A stretch of 64,000 nt of DNA from Comamonas sp. lk (GCA_945860595.1 CAMAQV010000009.1:1-64000), one strand, 5' to 3'. Positions 25,197-37,792 are shown, counted from the stretch's first letter. The notes: generated by a model not told the origin, from the sequence alone. A program made the numbers and translations.

Positions 25197-25430
25197 TTAT
25201 GCCTGGCCGCGTGCGCGCAGATCGGCGAGCACGGAATCGATACCGTTTTTGTCAATGAGGCGCAAACCGGCGTTGGAAATGCGCAAACGCACCCAGCGGT
25301 TTTCCGACTCAACCCAGAACTTGCGGTATTGCAAATTGGGTAGAAAACGGCGTTTGGTTTTGTTGTTGGCGTGGGACACATTGTTCCCGACCATGGGGCC
25401 CTTGCCCGTGACTTCACATACGCGTGCCAT
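25197..25430 (-). CDS. rpmB: 50S ribosomal protein L28
   Basis: A 77-residue protein: [20 protein letters not shown] and [13 protein letters not shown] are L28 signatures. Only one Cys, so no zinc site. GGAG 8 bp before the ATG. First gene of the rpmB-rpmG pair; the promoter should lie in the 170 bp between it and trxB. Confidence 0.97.
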   Translation of the reverse strand: MARVCEVTGKGPMVGNNVSHANNKTKRRFLPNLQYRKFWVESENRWVRLRISNAGLRLIDKNGIDSVLADLRARGQA

Positions 25431-25603
25431 ATGGACACTCCGATACTAGAAAAACAGCAGGGCCTATTTGCCACTGCCTCACCTCGCCAATTTCAGGGTG
25501 GCGGTAACCCATTTTTTCTGCATCCCCCAGCGGGGCCGGGCTCAGCAAAGCCTGCTATTGTAGCCATAGGCCTGCTGGGGGGCGGGATCGGCGCTGCAGG
25601 GGC

Positions 25604-28983
<3,380 letters not shown>

Positions 28984-28987
<4 letters not shown>

Positions 28988-29619
28988 TGCTGCGCCGCCT
29001 GCTCGGTTTGACTGTTTGCCTTCTGGTCGCGCCTTTGTATGCGGGTGGCCTGGACAGTCTGGACGCCTTTATTAAAAGTACCCGCTCCGGGCGCGCTAGC
29101 TTTGTCCAGACTGTGACCGCCCCGCCCAAAGATGGCATGGCATCGCGTCCTAAAGTCTCGACCGGAACCTTTGAGTTTGTACGCCCCAGCCGCTTCCGCT
29201 TCGTCTACAAAAAGCCGTTCGAACAAACCATCGTCGCCGATGGGCAGACTCTGTGGCTCTACGACGTGGATCTCGCGCAGGTCACCGCCCGCAAGCAAAG
29301 CCAGGTGCTGGGTGCCACCCCTGCGGCACTGATCGCCTCCGCTGCCGATCTTCGCGCCATGGAGGAGGACTTTGAGCTCAGCGACGCCCAGCCGCTCGAT
29401 GGCCTGCAATGGGTGTACGCCACGCCCCGCAATAAAGACAGCAGTCTGTCCAATGTCCGCATAGGACTCAAAGGCAGCACCCTGGTCAGCCTGGATATCG
29501 TGGACAGCTTTGGCCAGCGCTCGGTACTGAAGTTCAGCGCATTTGAGACCAACCCCGCGCTCGATCCCGGGATTTTTCAGTTCAAGCCGCCTGCCGGGGT
29601 GGATGTGCTGCGGCAATAA
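28984..29619 (+). CDS. lolA: Outer-membrane lipoprotein carrier LolA
   Basis: A 211-residue periplasmic chaperone of lipoproteins. Signal peptide [22 protein letters not shown]; the mature chain shows [29 protein letters not shown] and [22 protein letters not shown], typical of LolA's hydrophobic half-barrel. Overlaps ftsK by 4 bp; the ftsK-lolA-rarA order is a conserved betaproteobacterial cluster. Confidence 0.94.
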
Positions 29620-29678
29620 CGGACTGCCGTGCCACACGGTCAGCACGGGATCGCACGTTCAGCAGAAACGCCCACCGA

Positions 29679-30989
29679 ATGGCCACGTCCAAGTCCCTAT
29701 CCCCGCTGCCGCCGCTGGCTGAGCGCCTGCGCCCCAAGTCCCTGGGCGAGGTAATCGGGCAGGCGCATATCCTAGGCCCGGGTATGGCGCTGCGGCTGGC
29801 CTTTGAGTCGGGTCAGCCGCATAGCTGCATTTTGTGGGGGCCGCCCGGCACCGGAAAAACCACGATTGCGCGCTTGATGGCTGACGCCTTTGACGCACAG
29901 TTCATCACCATCAGCGCGGTGCTGGGCGGCGTCAAAGATATCCGCGAGGCGGTGGAGCAGGCGCAGACCGCGCGCGATGGTTTGGAGCGGCGGCGCACCC
30001 TGGTGTTTGTGGACGAGGTGCACCGCTTCAACAAAAGCCAGCAGGACGCGTTTTTGCCGCATGTGGAAAGCGGCTTGTTCACTTTCATCGGCGCGACCAC
30101 CGAAAACCCGTCCTTCGAAGTGAATTCGGCTTTGCTGTCGCGCGCCGCCGTCTACGTGCTGCAAGCGCTCCAGGAACCCGATCTTGCGCAAATCGTGGCC
30201 CGGGCACAGGCGATTGCTGCAGTGCCCGACATCGATGCCGCAGCTACGGCGCGCTTGATCGCCTACGCCGATGGGGATGCCCGCCGCCTCTTGAACACCC
30301 TGGAGACGCTGGCCGTGGCCGCTACCCAGGAAAAGCGTGCCGCCATTGATGACGCCTGGCTGGTACAGGTTTTGGGCGAGCGCTTGCGCCGCTACGACAA
30401 AGGCGGCGAGCAGTTTTACGACACCATTTCCGCCCTGCATAAAAGCGTGCGGGGCTCCGATCCCGACGCCGCGCTGTACTGGCTGGTCCGCATGCTCGAT
30501 GGCGGGGCGGAACCACGCTACCTGGCGCGCCGCCTGGTGCGCATGGCCAGCGAAGACATTGGACTGGCCGACCCGCGCGCTCTGCGCCTGGCGCTCGACG
30601 CGGCCGAGGTGTACGAGCGGCTTGGTAGCCCCGAGGGGGAGCTGGCTTTGGCGCAGTGCGTGGTGTATTTGGCGGTTGCACCCAAAAGCAATGCGGTCTA
30701 CAAGGCATTCAAAGAAGCCAAAGCCTTTATCAAGAAGGACGGAACGCGCCCAGTTCCGCTGCACTTGCGCAACGCGCCGACCCTGCTCATGAAAGACCTC
30801 GACTACGGAACGCATTACCGCTACGCCCATGACGAGGACGACGCTTTCGCCGCCGGTGAAAACTACCTGCCCGAGGGCATGGCGCAGCCCGGCTTTTACC
30901 GGCCCGTGCCGCGCGGACTGGAGCTGCGCATTGGAGAAAAACTGGAGGACCTGCGCCAGCGCAATGCGCAGGCCCGCAAGCCGGGCTGA
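29679..30989 (+). CDS. rarA: Replication-associated recombination protein A
   Basis: A 436-residue AAA+ ATPase (RarA/MgsA), acting at stalled forks and gaps. Walker A is WGPPGTGKTTIARL near residue 53, Walker B LVFVDEVHRFNKSQQDAF, sensor ATTENPSFEVNSALLSRA. The C-terminal half contains the tetramerisation domain with EDIGLADPRAL and the final DLDYGTHYRYAHDE. Third gene in the ftsK-lolA-rarA series, 59 bp after lolA. Confidence 0.95.
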   Translation: MATSKSLSPLPPLAERLRPKSLGEVIGQAHILGPGMALRLAFESGQPHSCILWGPPGTGKTTIARLMADAFDAQFITISAVLGGVKDIREAVEQAQTARDGLERRRTLVFVDEVHRFNKSQQDAFLPHVESGLFTFIGATTENPSFEVNSALLSRAAVYVLQALQEPDLAQIVARAQAIAAVPDIDAAATARLIAYADGDARRLLNTLETLAVAATQEKRAAIDDAWLVQVLGERLRRYDKGGEQFYDTISALHKSVRGSDPDAALYWLVRMLDGGAEPRYLARRLVRMASEDIGLADPRALRLALDAAEVYERLGSPEGELALAQCVVYLAVAPKSNAVYKAFKEAKAFIKKDGTRPVPLHLRNAPTLLMKDLDYGTHYRYAHDEDDAFAAGENYLPEGMAQPGFYRPVPRGLELRIGEKLEDLRQRNAQARKPG

Positions 30990-31015
30990 ATCTCGGGGTT
31001 AACCCGCTGCAATAG

Positions 31016-31032
31016 TGCACTCGCGCGGTGCA
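31016..31032. promoter_or_regulatory. Candidate NtrC enhancer site upstream of livH
   Basis: TGCAC-N7-GTGCA is a perfect 17-bp dyad equal to the classical NtrC consensus. Its centre (31024) lies about 98 bp upstream of the start expected from the sigma-54-like element at 31096, the usual enhancer distance. A perfect palindrome GGGTTAACCC lies just upstream at 30996-31005. Confidence 0.55.
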
Positions 31033-31095
31033 ATGCGCAGGGCGGCTGCACGTAGAATTCCTGCTTGCCTGCGCGGCCCCTGCTCCTGAGGGTGC

Positions 31096-31111
31096 GGGCC
31101 GGGTTTTTGCT
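31096..31111 (+). promoter_or_regulatory. Candidate sigma-54 promoter of livHMGF
   Basis: GGGCCGG-GTTT-TTGCT has GG at 31097-31098 and GC at 31109-31110 with the exact 10-bp spacing of -24/-12 elements; the -12 half TTGCT is perfect while the -24 half is only partly conserved. It would start transcription near 31122, about 76 bp before livH. Confidence 0.45.
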
Positions 31112-31197
31112 TTGGGTCAGGGACGGGGTAAGCGCTCGCGCACAACCCGCGCCGGGGCTCCAAGACACCCAGACAAGAACTTCGGAGAATTGTTTCT

Positions 31198-32127
31198 ATG
31201 GATATATTGGTACAGCAGATCATCAACGGTCTGGTGCTGGGCAGCATGTATGCGCTGATCGCACTGGGCTACACCATGGTGTACGGCATCATCAACCTGA
31301 TCAATTTCGCCCATGGTGAGGTGATGATGGTCGGAGCGTTGACCAGCTGGACCATGATCGGGCTCATGAAAGAGGGAATGCCCGGCGCGCCAGGCTGGCT
31401 GATTTTGCTGATTGCGCTATTGATTGCCTGTGTGGTGGCAGCTGCGCTGAATTTTGTGATCGAAAAAGTCGCTTACCGCCCGCTGCGCAACAGCCCCAAG
31501 CTGGCCCCTCTGATCACCGCCATCGGCATGTCCATCTTGCTGCAAACCCTGGCGATGATCATCTGGAAACCCAACTACAAGTCTTACCCGACCTTGTTAC
31601 CCAGCGATCCGTTTTTTATCGGTGAGGCGGTGATCACGCCCACGCAGGTGATGATTCTGGTGTTCACCGCGATTTCTTTGGCGACCCTGATGTGGGTGGT
31701 CAACGCCACTAAATTGGGCCGCGCCATGCGCGCCACGGCGGAGAACCCCCGGGTCGCCGGCCTGATGGGTGTTAAGCCGGACATGGTGATCTCTGCGACC
31801 TTTGTGATTGGCGCGGTCCTGGCGGCGATTGCGGGGGTGATGTACGCGTCCAACTACGGCACCGCCCAGCACGCTATGGGCTTTCTGCCCGGCCTCAAGG
31901 CCTTTACCGCCGCCGTCTTCGGCGGCATCGGTAATTTGCCCGGCGCGGTGGTCGGCGCAATTTTGCTGGGCTTGATCGAGTCCATCGGCGCGGGCTATAT
32001 CGGCGCGCTCACTGGGGGCGTGCTGGGTAGCCACTATTCGGATATTTTTGCTTTCATCGTGCTCATCGTCGTGCTCACGCTGCGCCCATCGGGTCTGCTG
32101 GGCGAACGCGTGGCCGATCGCGCCTGA
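31198..32127 (+). CDS. livH: Branched-chain amino acid ABC permease LivH
   Basis: A 309-residue inner-membrane permease. QQIINGLVLGSMYALIALGYTMVYGIINLINFAHGEVMM is diagnostic for LivH, and the EAA-like region AVFGGIGNLPGAVVGAILLGLIES follows. About eight helices. First gene of a livHMGF operon. No livJ/livK binding-protein gene is in the window. The gene is preceded by 208 bp with the candidate NtrC/sigma-54 elements. The transported substrate could be branched-chain or other amino acids or amides. Confidence 0.92.
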   Translation: MDILVQQIINGLVLGSMYALIALGYTMVYGIINLINFAHGEVMMVGALTSWTMIGLMKEGMPGAPGWLILLIALLIACVVAAALNFVIEKVAYRPLRNSPKLAPLITAIGMSILLQTLAMIIWKPNYKSYPTLLPSDPFFIGEAVITPTQVMILVFTAISLATLMWVVNATKLGRAMRATAENPRVAGLMGVKPDMVISATFVIGAVLAAIAGVMYASNYGTAQHAMGFLPGLKAFTAAVFGGIGNLPGAVVGAILLGLIESIGAGYIGALTGGVLGSHYSDIFAFIVLIVVLTLRPSGLLGERVADRA

Positions 32128-32140
32128 GGACACGCAGAAC

Positions 32141-33232
32141 ATGAACTTCAAAAACAACCTGCCTGCGCAATTGGCTGCTGGTGTTGCACTGCTTGCGCTG
32201 CCCTTGGTGCTGCAACTTTTTGGCAACGCATGGGTTCGCATAGCCGATATGACTTTGCTGTTTGTATTGCTCTCCATTGGCCTGAATATTGTCGTGGGCT
32301 ACGCTGGCCTGCTTGACCTGGGTTATGTGGCCTTTTTTGCCATCGGTGCCTATGTCTACGGCCTGCTTAATTCGCCGCAGTTGCTGGAGACTTTCGCTGG
32401 TTTGGCGGCCATGTATCCCCAGGGATTGCACACGCCCATTTGGGTGGTGCTGCCTTTGGCGGCCGTCGTTGCAGGCGTGTTCGGCGTCGTCCTCGGTGCG
32501 CCTACCTTGCGCCTGCGCGGTGACTACCTGGCCATCGTGACGCTGGGCTTCGGCGAAATCATCCGGGTGTTTTTGAACAACATGGATAACCCCTACAACA
32601 TCACCAACGGGCCCAAGGGCGTCAGCCAGATCGATCCACTGAGTTTCTTTGGCCTCGATTTGGGGAAAAAGCTGATGATCGGGGACTACAAGCTGGCTTC
32701 GGTCTCGCTGTATTACTACCTGTTTTTGGCCCTGGTGCTGCTGAGCATCGTGATTTCGCACCGCCTGGAAGTCTCGCGCATCGGCCGCGCCTGGATGGCA
32801 ATCCGTGAGGACGAAATCGCTGCCAAGGCCATGGGCATTAACACCCGCAACCTCAAGCTCACGGCCTTCGGTATGGGTGCCACCTTTGGCGGTGTCTCGG
32901 GTGCGCTTTTCGCTTCCTTCCAGGGTTTTATTTCCCCCGAGTCGTTCACACTGATGGAGTCGGTGATGATCGTCGCCATGGTGGTGCTCGGCGGTGTCGG
33001 GCATTTGCCTGGCGTGGTGTTGGGGGCGGTTTTGCTGGCGTCTTTGCCGGAAGTGCTGCGTTATGTCGCGGGGCCACTGCAGCAACTCTCCGGCGGGCGT
33101 CTGGATGCGTCCATCCTGCGCCAGTTGCTGATTGCCCTGGCCATGATCAGCGTGATGCTGCTGCGCCCGCGCGGTTTGTGGCCCTCGCCAGACCACGGTA
33201 AATCCCTGACAAAGGCTGCTAATGCGGCCTGA
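32141..33232 (+). CDS. livM: Branched-chain amino acid ABC permease LivM
   Basis: A 363-residue permease starting MNFKNNLPAQLAAG at ATG 32141. The LivM signature LNIVVGYAGLLDLGYVAFFAIGAY is followed by LRLRGDYLAIVTLGFGEIIRV and the coupling helix region RAWMAIREDEIAAKAMGIN. The frame is open further upstream but that part overlaps livH in another frame. Pairs with LivH to form the channel. Confidence 0.92.
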   Translation: MNFKNNLPAQLAAGVALLALPLVLQLFGNAWVRIADMTLLFVLLSIGLNIVVGYAGLLDLGYVAFFAIGAYVYGLLNSPQLLETFAGLAAMYPQGLHTPIWVVLPLAAVVAGVFGVVLGAPTLRLRGDYLAIVTLGFGEIIRVFLNNMDNPYNITNGPKGVSQIDPLSFFGLDLGKKLMIGDYKLASVSLYYYLFLALVLLSIVISHRLEVSRIGRAWMAIREDEIAAKAMGINTRNLKLTAFGMGATFGGVSGALFASFQGFISPESFTLMESVMIVAMVVLGGVGHLPGVVLGAVLLASLPEVLRYVAGPLQQLSGGRLDASILRQLLIALAMISVMLLRPRGLWPSPDHGKSLTKAANAA

Positions 33233-33253
33233 TTGCGCGCTAACGGAAACCCT

Positions 33254-34024
33254 ATGACAGACACAGTATTGAACGTAAGCGGCGTCTCCAAGCGCTTCGG
33301 TGGCTTGCAGGCGCTCAGCGATGTAGGCATCCGTATCGAGCGGGGACAGGTCTATGGCCTGATCGGCCCCAATGGCGCGGGCAAAACCACGTTTTTCAAC
33401 GTGCTCACCGGCTTGTACACCCCCGACAGCGGCAGCTTCGAGTTGGCCGGGCAGGCCTACCAGCCCACCGCAGTGCACACCGTGGCGATGGCTGGCATTG
33501 CGCGCACCTTCCAGAACATCCGCCTGTTTGCCGAGATGACGGCGCTGGAGAACGTGATGGTGGGGCGGCACATCCGCACCCAAAGCGGGCTGCTCGGCGC
33601 CGTTTTCCGCACCCGGAGTTTTTTGGCCGAAGAAAAAGCGATTGCAGTGCGCGCCCAGGAGCTGCTCGACTACGTAGGCATCGGCAAGTTCGCCGACTAC
33701 AAAGCCCGCACCTTGAGCTACGGCGACCAGCGTCGTCTGGAGATTGCCCGGGCCCTGGCCACCGACCCGCAGCTGATTGCACTCGATGAGCCGGCCGCCG
33801 GGATGAACGCCACAGAAAAAGTCATGTTGCGCGAGTTGATTGACCGCATCCGCAAGGACAACCGCACAATTTTGCTGATCGAGCACGACGTCAAGCTCGT
33901 CATGGGCTTGTGCGACCGCGTGACGGTGCTCGATTACGGCAAACAAATTGCCGAAGGCACGCCTGCTGAGGTGCAGAAGAACCAGGCTGTGATCGACGCC
34001 TACCTCGGCACCGCCGCGCACTGA
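33254..34024 (+). CDS. livG: Branched-chain amino acid ABC ATPase LivG
   Basis: A 256-residue ATPase starting MTDTVLNVSGVSKRFGG. Walker A GPNGAGKTTFFN, LivG-type insert GIARTFQNIRLFAEMTALENVMVG, a signature LSYGDQRRLEIARAL, Walker B LIALDEPAAGMN and the H-loop IEHDVKLV. ABC signature is SYGDQ rather than SGGQ, as is usual in LivG. Confidence 0.93.
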   Translation: MTDTVLNVSGVSKRFGGLQALSDVGIRIERGQVYGLIGPNGAGKTTFFNVLTGLYTPDSGSFELAGQAYQPTAVHTVAMAGIARTFQNIRLFAEMTALENVMVGRHIRTQSGLLGAVFRTRSFLAEEKAIAVRAQELLDYVGIGKFADYKARTLSYGDQRRLEIARALATDPQLIALDEPAAGMNATEKVMLRELIDRIRKDNRTILLIEHDVKLVMGLCDRVTVLDYGKQIAEGTPAEVQKNQAVIDAYLGTAAH

Positions 34025-34045
34025 ACGCCTGTAGGACTTATTGTT

Positions 34046-34765
34046 ATGACATCTCCCATCCTGCTCAAAGTCAGCGGTCTGCAAGTAGCTTACGGCGGTA
34101 TCCAGGCCGTCAAAGGTGTTGACTTCGAGGTTCGCGAAGGCGAACTGGTCTCCCTTATCGGCTCCAACGGTGCGGGCAAGACCACCACCATGAAAGCCAT
34201 CACTGGCACGCTGCCCATCCACGCCGGCGACATCCAGTACCTGGGTAAAAGTATCAAAGGGCAGGGGCCCTGGGATCTGGTGCGCCAGGGCCTGGCCATG
34301 GTGCCGGAAGGGCGGGGTGTCTTCACCCGCATGACCATCGTCGAAAACCTGCAAATGGGTGCCTACATCCGGGATGACGATGCTGAAATTGCCCGCGATA
34401 TGGACAAAATGTTTGCCATCTTCCCGCGGCTGCAAGAGCGGCGCGACCAACTCGCCGGGACCATGTCGGGTGGCGAGCAGCAAATGCTGGCTATGGCGCG
34501 CGCGCTCATGAGTCGGCCCAAGGTGCTGCTGATGGACGAGCCGTCCATGGGCCTCTCACCCCTGATGGTCGACAAGATCTTTGAGGTGGTGCGCGACGTC
34601 TACGCGCAGGGCGTGACCGTATTGCTGGTGGAGCAAAACGCCAGCCGTGCACTGTCGATTGCCAACCGCGGCTATGTGATGGAGTCCGGTCTGATCACCA
34701 TGACCGGCGACGCCAAAACCATGCTCAACGACCCCAAAGTGCGCGCCGCCTACCTGGGCGAATAA
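34046..34765 (+). CDS. livF: Branched-chain amino acid ABC ATPase LivF
   Basis: A 239-residue ATPase. Walker A GSNGAGKTTTMKAITG, LivF-type MVPEGRGVFTRMTIVENLQMGAY, signature MSGGEQQMLAMARALM, Walker B VLLMDEPSMGLSP and a late VEQNASRALSIANRGYVME. Ends the livHMGF set; the EamA gene starts 9 bp later and may be part of the same transcript. Confidence 0.93.
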   Translation: MTSPILLKVSGLQVAYGGIQAVKGVDFEVREGELVSLIGSNGAGKTTTMKAITGTLPIHAGDIQYLGKSIKGQGPWDLVRQGLAMVPEGRGVFTRMTIVENLQMGAYIRDDDAEIARDMDKMFAIFPRLQERRDQLAGTMSGGEQQMLAMARALMSRPKVLLMDEPSMGLSPLMVDKIFEVVRDVYAQGVTVLLVEQNASRALSIANRGYVMESGLITMTGDAKTMLNDPKVRAAYLGE

Positions 34766-34774
34766 AGCGCGCGC

Positions 34775-35629
34775 ATGCGCTACCGTTACCCCCTGCTTCT
34801 GCTGCTGGTCACAGTAGTCTGGGGCTTGACCTTTCCGGTTCTCAAGGTGGCGACCGGGCAGCTCTCGGGCGTGGAAATCACCGCTTTACGTTTTTTGATT
34901 GCTGCGGCCTGTATGGGCCCCTTTCTGCGCAGCATTCCGGTCCTGACTTGGCGCGACGGCCTGCTCTTAGGCGTTCTGGCACTGACCTCCATGGTTGCAC
35001 AGGCTTACGGGCTCCAATTCATCAGCGCCAACCGCAGCGCTTTTTTGACCAGTTTGAACGTGCTCATGGTGCCGCTGATTGGGCTGGCGCTGGGAGTGCC
35101 GGCGGGCTGGATGGTTTTTTGTGCGGCCGCGCTGGCCTGCCTGGGGGTGGGTCTGATGTCCTTCGATGTGCAGGGCGACTTCTGGGCCGATGTGGCCACG
35201 CTCGCAGCGGCACTGGCCTATGCGCTCTACACCATCCTGATGTCGGCCCGCGCCAAAAACCACGCCCCAGCGCAATTGGCCGCAGCGCAGATTGCCTGCA
35301 TGGCTCTGCTGGGTGCGCTCTGGATGCTGGCAGACAGCGGCGCGCAGCGCCTGCTCTTACTGCCTGGTCTGGTCGACTCCGAAGTCTGGTGGGGTTTGCT
35401 GTATCTGGGCGCGATCGCCTCAGCAGCCAGTTTTTTTCTGCAGGCCCTGGCACAGTCCCACGTGTCTGCCGCGCAAGCGGCCATCATCTACGCGATGGAG
35501 CCCGTGTTCGCCGCCGCCTTCGGCTGGTGGTACATCGCCGAGCAGATGACGCCGCTGGCGCTGCTGGGTGGCGCGCTGGTGATGACCGCAGTCATTTTGA
35601 GCCAGCGGGCGGAGTCGGCCACGCCGTGA
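34775..35629 (+). CDS. EamA-family (DMT superfamily) transporter
   Basis: A 284-residue membrane protein with ten predicted helices. TVVWGLTFPVLKV near the start is the EamA signature, and ETALRFLIAAA-type, SANRSAFLTSLNVLMVPL and ATLAAALAYALYTILMSARAK segments follow; the last repeat has AAQAAIIYAMEPVFAAAFGWW. It lies 9 bp after livF, so likely co-transcribed with livHMGF, which would fit an amino acid exporter. Substrate not determined. Confidence 0.85.
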   Translation: MRYRYPLLLLLVTVVWGLTFPVLKVATGQLSGVEITALRFLIAAACMGPFLRSIPVLTWRDGLLLGVLALTSMVAQAYGLQFISANRSAFLTSLNVLMVPLIGLALGVPAGWMVFCAAALACLGVGLMSFDVQGDFWADVATLAAALAYALYTILMSARAKNHAPAQLAAAQIACMALLGALWMLADSGAQRLLLLPGLVDSEVWWGLLYLGAIASAASFFLQALAQSHVSAAQAAIIYAMEPVFAAAFGWWYIAEQMTPLALLGGALVMTAVILSQRAESATP

Positions 35630-35641
35630 GGGCCGCCGAGC

Positions 35642-36679
35642 TCAGTGTTTGTCGGCCTCTGAGGTGAACGCGTCGGCGAAAAATTCCGCCTCGTCCAAGC
35701 CTGCCAGGTCGCTGAAGTCGCGCTGCGCCGAGTCCACCACCACCGGCGCACCGCAGGCATAGACCTGGTAGCCGGACAGATCAGGAATATCTTCCAGCAC
35801 GGCCAGGTGGACAAAACCGGTCCGACCGCGCCAGTTGTCCTCGGGCAGGGCGTCGGAGACCACGGGCACGTAGCTGAGATGGGGCATCACGGTGCACTGC
35901 GCGCGCACCCAGTCGTCCATATACAGGTCATGGGGTCGGCGCCCGCCCCAGAACAGGGTGGCAGGGCGGGTAATCTGGCGCTCCTGCATGTGTTCGATCA
36001 AAGCCTTGATGGGCGCGAAGCCCGTGCCGGAGGCCAGCAGCACGATGGGCTTATCGCTGTCTTCCCGCAAAAAGAAGGAGCCCATTGGCCCCTCGATGCG
36101 CACGATGTCCCGCTCTTTCATGCTGCCAAAGACCAGATCGGTGAAGCGTCCGCCGGGCATATGGCGGATATGCAGCTCCAGACCCGGTCCGGTGTGCGGC
36201 GCATTGGCCACTGAATAGCTGCGCCGCGCCCCGTCGCGCAGCAGCACATCCAGGTACTGCCCGGCGCGGTACTGAAAAGACTCGCTGGCTGGTAATTGCA
36301 GTTGCAGCCGGATTACGTCGGGCGACATGCGCTCCAGGCTGCTGATGCGCGCGGGCATCTTGCGCACTGGTAAAGCGCCCTCTAGCGACACCTGGCGCGA
36401 CTCCAGCACCAGGTCGCTGGTGGCCGTGGCGCAGCAGGTGAGCACCATGCCAGCCGCTTCTTCGGCGGCGCTCAGCGCCTTGTCCTGGTGATTGCCGTGG
36501 ATAACCGTGCCAGAGATCTTTTTGCATTTACAGGAGCCGCAGGCCCCGTCCTTGCAGCCGTAGGGCAGGCCAATACCCTGGCGGATTCCCCCGGCCAGCA
36601 GGGTTTCTGTAGCCTCTACGCTGAACGCCCGCCCGCTGGGCTGCACCAAAACCGAAAATTGCGACGCGCTCGCGTTCAT
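35642..36679 (-). CDS. 2Fe-2S ferredoxin/FNR-type reductase (CDP-6-deoxy-delta-3,4-glucoseen reductase-like)
   Basis: A 345-residue one-electron reductase. The N-terminal plant-type [2Fe-2S] domain has Cys42, Cys47, Cys50 and Cys82 (GCKDGACGSCKC and LTCCA). The FAD domain holds RAGQYLDVL and RSYSVANAP, the NAD(P) domain ASGTGFAPIKALI and YACGAPVVVDSAQ. The closest annotated group in Burkholderiales is the AscD/CDP-6-deoxy-delta-3,4-glucoseen reductase-like family, but no dideoxysugar genes are here, so the electron acceptor is unknown. It is convergent with the EamA gene. Confidence 0.88.
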   Translation of the reverse strand: MNASASQFSVLVQPSGRAFSVEATETLLAGGIRQGIGLPYGCKDGACGSCKCKKISGTVIHGNHQDKALSAAEEAAGMVLTCCATATSDLVLESRQVSLEGALPVRKMPARISSLERMSPDVIRLQLQLPASESFQYRAGQYLDVLLRDGARRSYSVANAPHTGPGLELHIRHMPGGRFTDLVFGSMKERDIVRIEGPMGSFFLREDSDKPIVLLASGTGFAPIKALIEHMQERQITRPATLFWGGRRPHDLYMDDWVRAQCTVMPHLSYVPVVSDALPEDNWRGRTGFVHLAVLEDIPDLSGYQVYACGAPVVVDSAQRDFSDLAGLDEAEFFADAFTSEADKH

Positions 36680-36749
36680 ACAGTGGTTATCCTTGTTCTA
36701 TGTGTACCCCAGCCAAGCCCCGGGCATCCGAAAACGAAGCCGCGATTCT

Positions 36750-36769
36750 GCCCGCAATCCCCTGCGGGC
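36750..36769. repeat. 7-bp stem inverted repeat in a divergent spacer
   Basis: GCCCGCA-ATCCCC-TGCGGGC forms a perfect 7-bp hairpin between the reductase (minus) and the SDR gene (plus). An outer pair AAGCCG/CGGCTT (36737-36742 and 36787-36792) could extend it. It has no T run, so it is not a terminator; a regulator site or leader structure is possible. Confidence 0.4.
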
Positions 36770-36796
36770 TGGCCCTGCTGCCGTTTCGGCTTTGAT

Positions 36797-37792
36797 ATGC
36801 GATACCAGCGCACATCTCTTGGGCGCGGGAACGGACAGCCCGCGCCCGTCCCCCAATGGGGTGCGGCGCGCACTCCGAGGGGCACTTTGCCCGCCCGTTT
36901 CCGGCGCGAGCGGGTGCTGGTAGTGGGCTGCGGCGACGTGGGCCAGCGCCTGCTGCGCGACCAGAGCAAGGCTGGCGGCGGCCCCCGCTGGCTCGCGCTG
37001 ACCAGCCAGCCGAACAAGCGCGCCGCCCTGCGTGCCCTGGGCGCGGTGGCGCTCATTGGCAATCTGGATCGTCCGTCCACGCTGCGCCGCCTAGCGGGTC
37101 TTGCGCACCGCATCGTGCATCTGGCGCCGCCGCCGGGCGAAGGCGAACAGGATTCGCGCACCCGCAGTCTGCTGCGCAGCCTGCGCCGCGCGCGCTTGCC
37201 GCGTTCCCTGGTCTATGGATCCACCAGCGGGGTTTACGGCGATTGCGGCGGTGATGGGGTGCCAGAGACCCGGCCGCTGCGCGCCACCACTGCGCGCGCG
37301 CGCAGAAGGGTCGATGCCGAGGCTCGGGTGCGCAGCCTGCCTGTCGCCACGCGCAGCAGCGTGCTGCGTATCCCCGGTATTTATGCCCCCGATCGTGTGG
37401 GCGGCACGCCGCTGGCCCGGCTGCAGCGCGGCAGCCCGGTGCTGGTGGCTGCTGAAGACGTCTACACAAACCACATCCATGCCGATGACCTGGCCCGCGC
37501 CTGCTGGCTGGCCCTGTGGCGCGGGCGCGCACGGCGGGTCTACAACATCAACGACGACAGCCAGCTGCGCATGGGCGATTACTTTGACGCGGCGGCATCG
37601 CTTTATGGACTGCCGCCGCCGCCGCGCGTGTCCCGCGCACAAGCGGCGCAGGAACTCAGCGCCATGCAGATGAGTTTCATGTCGGAGTCCCGTCGCCTGC
37701 GCAATGTCCGTATGAAACAGGAGTTGGGGCTTCGGCTGCGCTTTGCAGATCCGCTGTCGGGTTTACGCGCCGCAGGGCCATCATCCCTGTAA
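36797..37792 (+). CDS. NAD(P)-dependent SDR/epimerase-type protein (YeeZ-like)
   Basis: About 331 residues from ATG 36797. Rossmann motif VLVVGCGDVGQRLLR near residue 40, then LAHRIVHLAPPPGEGEQDSRT, the SLVYGSTSGVYGD active-site region and VLRIPGIYAPDRVGGT, closest in pattern to E. coli YeeZ and related extended-SDR proteins. Substrate unknown. The 40-residue basic N-terminal lead (Arg/Pro-rich) is unusual and suggests a downstream start such as the GTG codons around 36913. The upstream open frame to 36488 is not coding. Confidence 0.78.
   Translation: MRYQRTSLGRGNGQPAPVPQWGAARTPRGTLPARFRRERVLVVGCGDVGQRLLRDQSKAGGGPRWLALTSQPNKRAALRALGAVALIGNLDRPSTLRRLAGLAHRIVHLAPPPGEGEQDSRTRSLLRSLRRARLPRSLVYGSTSGVYGDCGGDGVPETRPLRATTARARRRVDAEARVRSLPVATRSSVLRIPGIYAPDRVGGTPLARLQRGSPVLVAAEDVYTNHIHADDLARACWLALWRGRARRVYNINDDSQLRMGDYFDAAASLYGLPPPPRVSRAQAAQELSAMQMSFMSESRRLRNVRMKQELGLRLRFADPLSGLRAAGPSSL

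Noticed and set aside
32075-34483. Antisense ORF of 802 codons over livM/livG/livF
   Set aside because: It lies opposite three clearly recognised genes, and the peptide is rich in His, Gln and Arg with no domain signature. High-GC coding DNA often leaves such frames open.
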